From CAZSWS01 sp964610765 (GTDB taxonomy: Bacteria > Bacteroidota > Bacteroidia > Bacteroidales > Tannerellaceae), in the NCBI GenBank assembly GCA_964610765.1, contig CAZSWS010000013.1:1-49207 (forward strand): 49,207 nucleotides of DNA. Reading direction: 5' to 3'. The position numbers and the translations under genes were made by a program. Under the pieces are notes generated by a model. That model did no database searches and was not told the DNA's origin. It worked only from the letters and a program-made list of their open reading frames with translations. Shown one piece after another: positions 1 through 8,495 of this stretch (position 1 is the stretch's first letter; every line of letters starts with the position of its first letter).

Positions 1-1788
1 GCCGGTGCTAATCCGGAAGAAGTCATTCAAGTGAGTCGTTGGACCCGGATTTACTATACGCTTTATACAGCAGGACGTGAGGTGATTAAACAAACATTTT
101 ATTTAGATGGGGTCGAACTGACCAATCATAGTTGGGGTGATCAGCAGTCGTATGTCGACATTGGAGATATAAAATCGGATGGTGCAATCCATGAATTAAA
201 ACTAGTGATGGCTTTACGTACGCATACAGGTAGCTTAGCTGAAACGCTCAGATTAGAAGCCTATTTGGGTGAATTTACTTTCAAGCTAAAATATTACGAT
301 GAAGATGCAAAATCGCAACTCAATCTCCGTCAAGATTTACATGAGGGGAAATATCTTAAATTGGTTTGGGACGAGCCTACCGCCTTCGAGGTGGATAGAT
401 ATGAAGTATATGACAGTAAGTGGGGAAGTTCTGAAAATCTATTGGCAACTATTTCAACTCCAAACACGACTTTTTTTGTTGATGAGAACTACTGTTATGG
501 AGCTAGGACTTACAGTGTGAAAGCATATCCCAAAAACGGTATTAACTCGAAAGGGATGACGAGTGATTTGGATGTTGAATACACGTTTTTTAATGAAGAT
601 CGTCTGATTTCCAAGGCTTTTGCGACCGAATTTGTCATAGAATGGAAGAATCCGAATCCGTATCCGGCAAAATATGTTGTTCAATTTTCCGATGGTGGTG
701 TGCAAGAAGTAGATGTAGATATCAACCGAGTGGTGTTTCCTCGAACCGTTTTTCCATTTACAGAAATTGGTAGCATTCATACCATGTATATCCTTTCACC
801 TGCGGCTGATTTTAAAGATTACCAGTCCTATCCATCTTTTGATTTTAAAGCCTTTGATCAATCGGTCGTTGAATTTTCTTACTGGATGAACATTGTTGAT
901 GCTGACAAGCATCGCATCATAGGTCTTAAAGAAGATGGATTTGCCGTACATGATTTGAAGCAAGGCTTAACTTTGACACAGACGGGGAATCTCCCGGATA
1001 ATATTCGGGGGGAATATTATTTCTGGGAAGATAAGTATAGCTGTTCTGCAGATAGAAAGGTGGCGATTGAAGGAATTGAATATGGTGGGGGTAATGTCCA
1101 TGTGTTTAAAGACTACGACTTTACCCAAAAGCTTTATAGTTTTGAAGAAATAAAGCCGGAGAAGTTCTGCATATCCAATACGCACTTGTTTTATGTACCT
1201 CAATATAAGAGTGAGTTGTGTGTAGTGAAAATGGATACAGGTGAGCAGGAATACCGGATTCCATTCAAAGAAACTGTAGATTATGAAGTGGAACTTGAGA
1301 TTTCTTCGGATGGGAAATACCTCATCTTATATTCAAAAGCTGTTCGGGACTCGTGGTACACGTTGTATGCAAATAACAATGGCAAATTGGAAGAAATTAG
1401 GCATGTTCGCGACAGAATCCGCTTGGCCTTTTTCAATCCTCAGGATGCTTCACAGCTTTTTCTACACGATTATGACACGCAATTTCATGTAGTCGATGTG
1501 CTAACGGGTACCGCTAAACAAACGGTAAAAAACAATCGCTATTTATATACCGATCCGTATACCGGGAATGTGCTTTGTTATACCTTTCAAAACTTAAATA
1601 CCGGCTTTTATACGGTATATGACCCTGCATTTACACAAGTGCTTTATCAAGTGAAGGCATGGGGAAATCATCCAACTTCTAAAGGTCAATTTATCTTGGC
1701 AAATAATATCTTGTACTGTGCACAGTTAAATCCGGGAAATTATTATGTAGACTTATCCGATGTTCTTAAGGTTACTCATCACAAATGA
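1..1788 (+). CDS. Large beta-rich protein, FN3-like plus propeller-like (5' partial)
   Basis: The frame is open from the first base (GCC GGT GCT), so the N-terminus lies outside the window; the GTG at 31 need not be the start. About 595 residues are visible. After a beta-rich stretch comes a fibronectin type III-like segment at about residues 105-195 (LVWDEPTAFEVDRYEVY is the typical strand pattern). From about residue 290 the chain has repeated short beta segments resembling WD40/YVTN propeller blades (SSDGKYLILYS; PQDASQLFLHD). No catalytic motif was recognised. It ends 7 bp before an outer-membrane barrel gene, so the two are probably co-transcribed and this is probably an exported or surface protein (inference). 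Specific function unknown. Confidence 0.75.
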   Translation, partial: AGANPEEVIQVSRWTRIYYTLYTAGREVIKQTFYLDGVELTNHSWGDQQSYVDIGDIKSDGAIHELKLVMALRTHTGSLAETLRLEAYLGEFTFKLKYYDEDAKSQLNLRQDLHEGKYLKLVWDEPTAFEVDRYEVYDSKWGSSENLLATISTPNTTFFVDENYCYGARTYSVKAYPKNGINSKGMTSDLDVEYTFFNEDRLISKAFATEFVIEWKNPNPYPAKYVVQFSDGGVQEVDVDINRVVFPRTVFPFTEIGSIHTMYILSPAADFKDYQSYPSFDFKAFDQSVVEFSYWMNIVDADKHRIIGLKEDGFAVHDLKQGLTLTQTGNLPDNIRGEYYFWEDKYSCSADRKVAIEGIEYGGGNVHVFKDYDFTQKLYSFEEIKPEKFCISNTHLFYVPQYKSELCVVKMDTGEQEYRIPFKETVDYEVELEISSDGKYLILYSKAVRDSWYTLYANNNGKLEEIRHVRDRIRLAFFNPQDASQLFLHDYDTQFHVVDVLTGTAKQTVKNNRYLYTDPYTGNVLCYTFQNLNTGFYTVYDPAFTQVLYQVKAWGNHPTSKGQFILANNILYCAQLNPGNYYVDLSDVLKVTHHK

Positions 1789-1795
1789 CTGAATC

Positions 1796-2482
1796 ATGAA
1801 AAAGCAGATACTCATTACCTTATTGATCTTTCTATCGTTAAATACATACGCACAATTTAGTATAAACTACTCGATTGGTTACGGAACCTATCAGATGGAT
1901 GATATGAAAAGCTTTTCACGGCAAATAACGAATCAGCTGACTGCTGAAAAAGGAGTGCCCTTAAAGTTGACTGATAACTTCCCGAGCTATATCCAGCACA
2001 GTGGAGAGATTACCTACCAGCTAAAGCAACATGAGTTTGGCTTGACCGGGTCGTACATGACTGCGGGGGCTAAAATAGCCTATGCTGACTATTCCGGAAA
2101 CTACCAGACAAAAATCATAACGAACGGATTTAAGTTTGGTCCGGTATATAAATATCATTTCTGGGAAACCTTATTTGCTGAACATCGTTTTTCTGTGTTT
2201 GGTGAATTAAGCCCCTCTTTTGTCTTGACAGATTTGAAAGTTAAAGAAGAGGGGGTTATATACGAATCGCCTATTAAGGAAAAGACACAAACGAAAATAC
2301 TGAATAAAAAGTTTGGCTTTTCAATTCAACCGATGGTAGGTTGCCGCTTGGTCTTATTCAAGCATTACCTCATTCACCTGAAAACCGGCTATGACTTCGA
2401 GCTTGGAAGCAAACTCAATCCGTATGCCCGAATTGACTGGTCCGGCTTCAGACTGCAAGGCGGTATTGGTTATATATTCTGA
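1796..2482 (+). CDS. Outer-membrane beta-barrel protein
   Basis: 228 residues. A signal peptide of about 19 residues ends at TYAQ. The mature chain alternates aromatic and polar residues (GEITYQLKQHEFGLTGSYM; YARIDWSGFRLQGGIGYIF) and ends in an aromatic residue, as outer-membrane barrel strands recognised by the BAM complex do. Its size fits an 8- to 10-strand porin-like barrel. The ATG lies 7 bp after the upstream stop codon, so it is probably translated from the same mRNA as the FN3/propeller protein. Substrate or partner cannot be told from sequence; the upstream protein is the obvious candidate partner. Confidence 0.75.
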   Translation: MKKQILITLLIFLSLNTYAQFSINYSIGYGTYQMDDMKSFSRQITNQLTAEKGVPLKLTDNFPSYIQHSGEITYQLKQHEFGLTGSYMTAGAKIAYADYSGNYQTKIITNGFKFGPVYKYHFWETLFAEHRFSVFGELSPSFVLTDLKVKEEGVIYESPIKEKTQTKILNKKFGFSIQPMVGCRLVLFKHYLIHLKTGYDFELGSKLNPYARIDWSGFRLQGGIGYIF

Positions 2483-2586
2483 TGTGAATGAATGATGATA
2501 TTAGGTTTCTAACTGATAGATGTTTTTATTCTTTTTGATTTATAATGATTGTATATCACGGATAATAAAGCTTGTTATTCATGAAT

Positions 2587-3993
2587 TTAAAATCCTACGA
2601 TTTGATCTGCATGTGTACTCCACCCCTCGGCAGTTTTATACGCATCGACACTGTTCTTGGGAACTTTAATAACGAACGATGTATGAGAGGGAAGAGAATA
2701 ATCGTACGAAGGAGGTGCAACGGGATGCAAAACGATTTCAGTCAAGGATTTACAGTCTCTAAATACACTATTTCCGATGACGGTGACGGTGGATGGGATT
2801 GTTATTTTCTCAGGTAACGTACAGTCGCTAAAGCACCTATCACCAATTATTTTCAGACCTTCATGCAGGGTGATAGTATGTAAAGAGCTACACCCCATAA
2901 AGGCAGCATATTCAATCTCTGTTACTGTTTGGGGGATATCTATGGAGGTTAAACCCCAGCAATCGCTAAAAGCTTCTCGTCTGATATGCTCTAGACTTTG
3001 GGGTAATTTTACTGATGTCATGTGACGACAATCCTGAAAAGCATGCCCGCGAATCTCTTTTAGTCCTTCAGGTAGGGTTACAGATTCAAGCCAGTCACAG
3101 TGGTAGAACGCATAGTCGCCTATGACGGTTAGTGTTGAAGGTAATTTTATATTTATTAAATAGGAACAATCAACCATAAACCCTGTGTAGGCGATGTGCT
3201 TCACAGGTCCCACCCAAGTAATGGTCATTTCCCCATCCGGAATGATGCTTCCTGTACAGTGTTGCAAATCAAGTTCGACATATTTATATTTTGCTTCATG
3301 TATGATAAAACCCAAATTATCCCAGTTGTTTCCCGCATCCAGATTAATGCCTTTTAGTCCGATTTTATAAGGGTTGAAGTCTGGTTGACTGTCCAGCCAA
3401 GATTTCATTGCTGAAATGGAAGTGAAGTATTTATATGTTCCATCTTCCGGTTCGTTTTCTCCTTTCCATTTGGCATATAGCTTGAAGTCAGCCGTTATAT
3501 GACTCACATCGTACGGAAAATTCACCGGATTAGTTAATGCTGCCTCTTTATACCAACCTTCAAATGTGTTTTTATTTTTGACAGGAGCGACAGGTTCAGC
3601 AAGGGTGCCTCCTTTTAGCACTTTTGTAGCATGATTATCCTCTGAAGACCAAGTTCCTCCGTTCAGTTCCCAGGAAACTTGCCAATATTCTGCCTGAGAT
3701 TCTTCTTGCCATTGAGCGTACAAGCTGATATCCCGATTCACGGGTGTTTGAAAATTGTAAGCGGAGGTCGTGCCTTCCAGCTGCCAGAACTTGAATATAT
3801 AACCTGCCTTAGTCGGGTTTTGAGTAGGAGCCTTGGCTGTTTCTCCTGCTTTAACGCGTTGACTGGAAGGAGTCGGTGTGCCTCCATCTGTGTGAAAGCT
3901 AACGGTGTAAACCTCTATGTTATCTTCCTTATCGCTACAAGCGAATAGGCTGATAAACAAGCTAATAATCAGAAGTGTGCTTATCTTTTTCAT
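2587..3993 (-). CDS. InlB-repeat / BspA-like LRR surface lipoprotein
   Basis: 468 residues from the ATG at 3991-3993; a longer frame to 4059 exists, but this start gives a clean lipoprotein signal (MKKISTLL...LFAC-SDKED, Cys19). Two InlB B-type (Listeria-Bacteroides) repeats span about residues 28-175 with the family signatures 'VSFHTDGGTPTPS', 'AGYIFKFWQ', 'LYAQW' and 'LYAKW'. About residues 280-465 are BspA-type leucine-rich repeats (ESVTLPEGLKEIRGHAFQDC, HTITLHEGLKIIGDRCFSDC). Such proteins are surface-exposed and often bind host or matrix ligands (family knowledge). Last gene of an apparent minus-strand operon, 7 bp after the RCC1 paralogue, with which it shares the InlB module almost identically at DNA level. 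Confidence 0.88.
   Translation of the reverse strand: MKKISTLLIISLFISLFACSDKEDNIEVYTVSFHTDGGTPTPSSQRVKAGETAKAPTQNPTKAGYIFKFWQLEGTTSAYNFQTPVNRDISLYAQWQEESQAEYWQVSWELNGGTWSSEDNHATKVLKGGTLAEPVAPVKNKNTFEGWYKEAALTNPVNFPYDVSHITADFKLYAKWKGENEPEDGTYKYFTSISAMKSWLDSQPDFNPYKIGLKGINLDAGNNWDNLGFIIHEAKYKYVELDLQHCTGSIIPDGEMTITWVGPVKHIAYTGFMVDCSYLINIKLPSTLTVIGDYAFYHCDWLESVTLPEGLKEIRGHAFQDCRHMTSVKLPQSLEHIRREAFSDCWGLTSIDIPQTVTEIEYAAFMGCSSLHTITLHEGLKIIGDRCFSDCTLPEKITIPSTVTVIGNSVFRDCKSLTEIVLHPVAPPSYDYSLPSHTSFVIKVPKNSVDAYKTAEGWSTHADQIVGF
3464..3942 (-). repeat. 479-bp duplicated InlB-repeat module, copy 1
   Basis: Aligns without gaps at a fixed offset of 1867 bp with 5331-5809. Reading both copies, 3464-3771 has no difference from its partner, while 3772-3942 has about 14 mismatches in 171 bp, many of them silent. 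The abrupt edge suggests gene conversion. Confidence 0.92.
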
Positions 3994-4000
3994 GACGATG

Positions 4001-5860
4001 TTATTTAGAGTGTTTGATGTTCCATCTGTATGTACCCATACCTGCTGATACATATTCATAAGTAATGGTGACTGTTTCGTTGTCTCTTACGGCTAGTTTG
4101 TCAAGCACATGAGAAACTGATGAATTGCTTATATGGAGTTCTAAACTATAGATACCCGGCTTCACGCTGATTCTTTCTCCGGAACCCCCGGTGACTATCT
4201 TGCCTATATTGGTAAGCTGTGTGTTGTTTCTGTCTTTTAAATAACCATGGGTGATGTATTGATAATATCCCGTATCATTTACTTTAATCAGAATTGTTCC
4301 GCTACCATTTAAGGCATTCAGTGGGTTGACAGTCCCAAAAGTATTGATGATTTCATCGTCCTGAGCAACTATACAATGAAAACGTCCGGCGCTGATGCTT
4401 TTAATTCCTGAAGCAACCTGCGTAAAGCTTGAGCGATTCTTCTCGTCTTCTATTCCTAGTTGGCCATAGTTGTTCATTCCGCTTGCCCAAAGTGTTCCAT
4501 CAGCTTTTAAAGCAAAACTATTTCTGTATCCGGCAACAATAGAAACGACATTCGTCAGAGGACTGCCTGATGTTTCTACTGTTTGAGTAAAGGAGGTAGT
4601 TTCGTTTGTATGACCGACACCCAAATCTCCATTGTCATTTATGCCCGAAGCATAAACAGTCCCATCATTTTTCAATAGGAGGCTATGGTAGTGTCCGGCA
4701 GCAATTGCTTTAGCATCAGCAAATATTTCAACAAAAGAGGGATGTTCTGCATCTGTAGCTTTTTCACCTAGTGCACCCATATAGCCATAACCGGCTCCCC
4801 ATACAGTCCCATCTTTTTTAAGAGCTAAACTATGTTCATATCCTGCAGAAATAGCGATTACATCAGCAGGCAGATTAGTGGCAGTAAACGTTTCTCTTTG
4901 TTTGGTGTCAGCAACTCCCAATTGTCCATACGCATTAAAACCGCTACTCCATAAAGATCCATCTTCCTTAAGAAGCAGTGCAAAATAAGTTCCTACTGCC
5001 AGGGATTGTACATGCGTAACAGGGACTGAAGTAAAACTCGTCTTTTCATCTGTAATTCCTAATCCCAGTGTGCCATTTGCGTTTTCTCCGGTTGCCCATA
5101 GGGAACCGTCTTTCCTAATAATAAAAGTGGAATTTCCGCTGGTATAGACAGCTGCTACATCTACAGCCACTTGTACTCGTCTGCTTACATCTTGATTATC
5201 TCCTGTGCCTAGTTGTCCATAGTTGTTTAATCCAACGGCGTGAAGAGTGCCATCCTTTTTTAATATAAAAGAACTGTACCGACCGGATGCAAGCATGGCT
5301 ACGCCTGTTTGTGGTTCTTCTCCTTCAGCGTTCCATTTGGCATATAGCTTGAAGTCAGCCGTTATATGACTCACATCGTACGGAAAATTCACCGGATTAG
5401 TTAATGCTGCCTCTTTATACCAACCTTCAAATGTGTTTTTATTTTTGACAGGAGCGACAGGTTCAGCAAGGGTGCCTCCTTTTAGCACTTTTGTAGCATG
5501 ATTATCCTCTGAAGACCAAGTTCCTCCGTTCAGTTCCCAGGAAACTTGCCAATATTCTGCCTGAGATTCTTCTTGCCATTGAGCGTACAAGCTGATATCC
5601 CGATTCACGGGTGTTTGAAAATTGTAAGCGGAGGTCGTTCCTTCCAGCTGCCAGAACTTGAATATATAGCCTGCTTTAGTTGGGCTTTCAGCAGGAGCTT
5701 TGGCTGTTTCTCCTGCTTTAACGCGTTGACCGGAAGGAGTTGGTGTGCCCCCATCTGTGTGAAAGCTAACGGTGTAAACCTCTATCTCATCTTCCTTGTC
5801 GCTACAAGCCGGTAAGCAGAAAATGATGCTGATAAACAAGAGTAAACGTATCTTTTTCAT
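4001..5860 (-). CDS. InlB-repeat / RCC1-propeller surface lipoprotein
   Basis: 619 residues with lipobox LPAC (Cys19). Two InlB B-type repeats (about residues 28-177) are followed by about seven RCC1 repeats (about 182-505), each of the form 'LKKDGTLxAxGxNxYGQLG' (e.g. ALKADGTLWASGMNNYGQLG). The C-terminal about 110 residues are beta-rich and unassigned (TILIKVNDTGYYQYITHGYL), perhaps a binding module. RCC1 repeats normally fold as a seven-bladed propeller for protein contacts, and none of the visible motifs is enzymatic. It lies between a small lipoprotein gene (41 bp upstream) and the LRR paralogue (7 bp downstream). A surface adhesin or ligand-binding role is inferred. Confidence 0.88.
   Translation of the reverse strand: MKKIRLLLFISIIFCLPACSDKEDEIEVYTVSFHTDGGTPTPSGQRVKAGETAKAPAESPTKAGYIFKFWQLEGTTSAYNFQTPVNRDISLYAQWQEESQAEYWQVSWELNGGTWSSEDNHATKVLKGGTLAEPVAPVKNKNTFEGWYKEAALTNPVNFPYDVSHITADFKLYAKWNAEGEEPQTGVAMLASGRYSSFILKKDGTLHAVGLNNYGQLGTGDNQDVSRRVQVAVDVAAVYTSGNSTFIIRKDGSLWATGENANGTLGLGITDEKTSFTSVPVTHVQSLAVGTYFALLLKEDGSLWSSGFNAYGQLGVADTKQRETFTATNLPADVIAISAGYEHSLALKKDGTVWGAGYGYMGALGEKATDAEHPSFVEIFADAKAIAAGHYHSLLLKNDGTVYASGINDNGDLGVGHTNETTSFTQTVETSGSPLTNVVSIVAGYRNSFALKADGTLWASGMNNYGQLGIEDEKNRSSFTQVASGIKSISAGRFHCIVAQDDEIINTFGTVNPLNALNGSGTILIKVNDTGYYQYITHGYLKDRNNTQLTNIGKIVTGGSGERISVKPGIYSLELHISNSSVSHVLDKLAVRDNETVTITYEYVSAGMGTYRWNIKHSK
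5331..5809 (-). repeat. 479-bp duplicated InlB-repeat module, copy 2
   Basis: Partner of 3464-3942. It encodes most of the two InlB repeats of the RCC1 lipoprotein. The 308 bp at 5331-5638 is identical to copy 1. Confidence 0.92.
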
Positions 5861-5901
5861 GATGGTATTGGATTTGTTTTTTTGGAGTAGTTGAGGCGAC
5901 T

Positions 5902-6444
5902 CTATTTTGTGTTATTTCTACTTTTTATAATCTCTTCTTTCAAGTATGCCGGAAACTCTTTGTAAGTGGCTGCATCTGTATAAGTACGTAGATTTCTGGG
6001 TGTGTCTTTATCTATAACCAGCTTGTTGTTCTCAACACTAACCCAATAGACTTCTCCTGCTTCAAATTTACCTTCTACTTGAAGTATGGAAATAGGGCTT
6101 GAATGGGTCGTCACCTGTCTTTGGGTGCCTAGCATCTGAGTGGATGTGTACGACCCTCCAATACTTTTCACCAATGTATATGTTCCCGGTAATACGTCAA
6201 TAATGCTCACCTCCATGTGTTTCCTATCATTAGAAGACCTTAAATTGCCGGTTTCATAACCTATAATGCTTAAGTTGCCTCGACTAATCAAAGTGGCTAT
6301 TTTAGACTGGTCTTTAATAATATCAACAGAGTCTGCATAGGCAAAATAAACAGGAGGATTGCCATAACCCATGCTTCGGATAGCTTTACAACCGCTGAGG
6401 CTGCTCATGATTAGGATGATTAGGATGCCAAGGTGTTTTTGCAT
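5902..6444 (-). CDS. Small lipoprotein of unknown function
   Basis: 180 residues with a lipoprotein signal ending LSGC (Cys19). The mature part is beta-rich, with a segment (VLPGTYTLVKSIGG ... GEVYWVSVENNKLV) reminiscent of small periplasmic/outer-membrane lipoproteins that carry a PEGA-like or DUF2846-like beta fold; the match is too weak to name a family. First gene of the minus-strand lipoprotein operon, divergent from the sensor kinase gene and behind a good minus-strand -7 box (6473-6480). Possibly an accessory or anchoring subunit for the InlB-repeat lipoproteins (inference). Confidence 0.75.
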   Translation of the reverse strand: MQKHLGILIILIMSSLSGCKAIRSMGYGNPPVYFAYADSVDIIKDQSKIATLISRGNLSIIGYETGNLRSSNDRKHMEVSIIDVLPGTYTLVKSIGGSYTSTQMLGTQRQVTTHSSPISILQVEGKFEAGEVYWVSVENNKLVIDKDTPRNLRTYTDAATYKEFPAYLKEEIIKSRNNTK

Positions 6445-6472
6445 TTCTTTTCAGTTGTATGTTATGTCTTAA

Positions 6473-6504
6473 CAAAAATATTAGAGATAGAAATATAAAT
6501 CAAT
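6473..6504 (-). promoter_or_regulatory. Promoter of the lipoprotein operon
   Basis: On the minus strand, TATTTTTG (plus 6473-6480) exactly matches the Bacteroides -7 consensus TAnnTTTG. An ATTG (plus 6501-6504) lies 20 bp upstream as a -33 element. It is 29 bp from the start codon at 6444 and directly abuts palindrome 1. Confidence 0.5.
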
Positions 6505-6519
6505 CACCCAAAAGGGGGA
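6504..6519. promoter_or_regulatory. Operator-like palindrome 1
   Basis: TCACCCAAAAGGGGGA: two 6-bp arms around a 4-bp A spacer, an imperfect version of palindrome 2, 41 bp away (about four helical turns). It borders the -33 element of the minus-strand promoter. Candidate response-regulator site (inference). Confidence 0.5.
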
Positions 6520-6544
6520 AAAAAGTAACCGTATCACTTTAAAT

Positions 6545-6560
6545 TCACCCTTTTGGGTGA
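6545..6560. promoter_or_regulatory. Operator-like palindrome 2
   Basis: TCACCCTTTTGGGTGA: perfect 6-bp arms and a 4-bp spacer, in the divergent region. Its right edge falls where the -33 element of the kinase promoter would be. Confidence 0.55.
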
Positions 6561-6582
6561 TAAGCCATTGAGGTTTTTAAGG

Positions 6583-6590
6583 TATATTTA
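6583..6590 (+). promoter_or_regulatory. Possible -7 box for the sensor kinase operon
   Basis: TATATTTA matches TAnnTTTG at 7 of 8 positions, 42 bp before the kinase ATG. No clear -33 TTTG is present, which would fit activator dependence through palindrome 2 (inference). Confidence 0.3.
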
Positions 6591-6632
6591 CATCAAAGAG
6601 CTAACAAGTACTAACTGAAAAAATGTAATAGC

Positions 6633-8495
6633 ATGAAAAAGGCCATATGTTGGGGGTTATTCTTGCTGATAAGTTTAAATCTTTCAGCAGAGAGTAAGCG
6701 GGACTCTCTCATAAATATTCTACAGAATCAACAAATAGATAACAAAGAGAAGCTAGCAATTTATTATAAGCTCACCTCTGCCCATTTTAGTATAGATAGT
6801 GAGCCTGTCCCTTTTTGTGACTATGCTCATAAAGGGTTGGAGCTTGCTAAAAAAGAGAAGGATATTGTTAAGCAGTCTTGGTTTCATGGTTGTTTAGCCG
6901 ACTGTTGCAGAAATGAAGGAAACAAGGAATTGAACTTATACCATTTAGAAAAAGGTTTAGAATTTGCGATAGAATCGGATGATTTAACCATGCTAATAGT
7001 TTCTTATAATCAGATGGGCGTTTTTTATCTTTTTAGGGGGATGCATGAAAAAGCGATTGAATACTATTTGAAAGGGCTGGAATGTAGTGAGCGGTCAGGG
7101 CAAAAACAATATATTTCTACTTATTATAGCAACCTGGTAGGGGTGTATCGTAATTTAGCCAATTATGAGCGAGCCATGTATTATTTGGAGAAAAATCGGG
7201 AGATTTGTGAAGAAATAGGGCATGAGCGAGGACTTATGGATATTTATTATGAACTAGGGCGTATCAAATCATATTTTAAAGAACAGGAAGAAGCTCTTAA
7301 ATTTACACAACAGTCTTTAGCGTTAAGCTATAAGCTGAAAGATAAACAGTATGAAATACTTAACCTGCAAGCCTTGGTGGCCATATATTCGGGTATGAGA
7401 GAGTTTAAGAAGGCAGAAGAATATGCTGAGAAAAGTCTGGAAGTAGCTTTAGAGCATGGTGAACATCGACTCATCCTCTATGCATGGGTTGCGCTTTCTG
7501 ACGCTTATTTTTCTTATGGAAACTTTAAAGCATGCGATGTTGCTGCTACTAATGCTTGGGAGATGGACTCAACGAATGCGAGTCATTCAGCGGGTCTTGC
7601 CTATAATCTTTCTTATGCGAATGCTTTTATGGGGAATGCTAAAAAGTCCATGAAGTTTGCGAAAATATATAAGGACTTATCGAAAAAAAAATCAAATGAA
7701 AACTATCAAATTGCTTTGGCTGATATGGAAGTGAAATATGAGACGGAGAAGAAAGAACTTAAAATCGTTTCGTTAGAAAGAGAGAAACAGCTTTATATAT
7801 GGATAGGTGTGGGTGGTGTGTTATTTTTAATTTCGATGGTTTTTGTGCTGTTGTTAACCCTAAGAAATGCGAAAAAAGAAAAGCAACTGGTGGCAACTCG
7901 TTCGGTGATGGATGGCGAGATGAAAGAACGCATGCGGTTGGCTCGTGATTTGCATGACCGATTGAGTGGAAACCTTTCGGCCGTTAAGATAGGCTTGACA
8001 GATGATATGAAGTCTGCAAAAAGCGTAGGAGAAAAACTAGACTCTTGTATAGAAGAAGTGCGTCAGGTGGCTCATAACCTTATGCCCACTTCGCTACAAT
8101 ATGGATTGAAAACTGCTTTGGAAGACTTTGCTGCACAATTCCCCAATGTTCAATTTCACTTTTTTGGAAAAGAAATACGTTTTGATGAACGGGCTGAATT
8201 TGCCCTTTATTGCTGTGCGAGTGAATTGGTGAATAATTCATTACGACACGCAGAGGCGAAAACGATTAATCTGCAGCTCGTTCTGCAAAAAGATTATGCT
8301 TCTCTTACAGTTCAGGATGATGGGAAGGGGTATGAAAAACCGTTGAAAACGGAAGGTATAGGACTTCAGAACGTACGCGACCGAGTCGCTTCTTGTAATG
8401 GGAAAATGGATGTGGTATCCTCTCCGGGTGAAGGTACGGAGACAATCATTGAGTTAAAAATACGTATGGTTAATAGATTAAATAGCGTATCATGA
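6633..8495 (+). CDS. TPR-containing sensor histidine kinase (HisKA_3 type)
   Basis: 620 residues. A signal peptide (about 1-20) is followed by a periplasmic tetratricopeptide array (about 25-375, with repeats such as EKAIEYYLKGLECSERSGQ and KKAEEYAEKSLEVALEHG). A transmembrane helix spans about 386-408. The dimerisation/phosphoacceptor box is RLARDLHDRLSGN with His441, typical of the NarL-partner HisKA_3 family. The HATPase_c domain shows an N box (SELVNNSLRHAEA) and G boxes (DDGKGYE, EGIGLQNVRDRV). It should autophosphorylate His441 and pass phosphate to the adjacent regulator, whose start overlaps this stop by 4 bp. TPR sensors are thought to sense through protein contacts, so a surface or periplasmic protein is a plausible ligand (inference). 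Confidence 0.93.
   Translation: MKKAICWGLFLLISLNLSAESKRDSLINILQNQQIDNKEKLAIYYKLTSAHFSIDSEPVPFCDYAHKGLELAKKEKDIVKQSWFHGCLADCCRNEGNKELNLYHLEKGLEFAIESDDLTMLIVSYNQMGVFYLFRGMHEKAIEYYLKGLECSERSGQKQYISTYYSNLVGVYRNLANYERAMYYLEKNREICEEIGHERGLMDIYYELGRIKSYFKEQEEALKFTQQSLALSYKLKDKQYEILNLQALVAIYSGMREFKKAEEYAEKSLEVALEHGEHRLILYAWVALSDAYFSYGNFKACDVAATNAWEMDSTNASHSAGLAYNLSYANAFMGNAKKSMKFAKIYKDLSKKKSNENYQIALADMEVKYETEKKELKIVSLEREKQLYIWIGVGGVLFLISMVFVLLLTLRNAKKEKQLVATRSVMDGEMKERMRLARDLHDRLSGNLSAVKIGLTDDMKSAKSVGEKLDSCIEEVRQVAHNLMPTSLQYGLKTALEDFAAQFPNVQFHFFGKEIRFDERAEFALYCCASELVNNSLRHAEAKTINLQLVLQKDYASLTVQDDGKGYEKPLKTEGIGLQNVRDRVASCNGKMDVVSSPGEGTETIIELKIRMVNRLNSVS

Larger units (their letters stand above)
2587..6444 (-). 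other. Predicted three-gene surface-lipoprotein operon
   Basis: Three minus-strand lipoprotein genes are separated by 41 bp and 7 bp with no terminator-like hairpin between them, behind one recognisable promoter. All three proteins have lipoboxes. It is divergent from a two-component system and so likely part of its regulon (inference). Confidence 0.6.

Noticed and set aside
3679..5815. Two similar plus-strand open frames of 89 codons antisense to the lipoprotein genes (3679-3948 and 5546-5815)
   Set aside because: They resemble each other only because they lie inside the duplicated InlB module; no start signal or protein family supports them.
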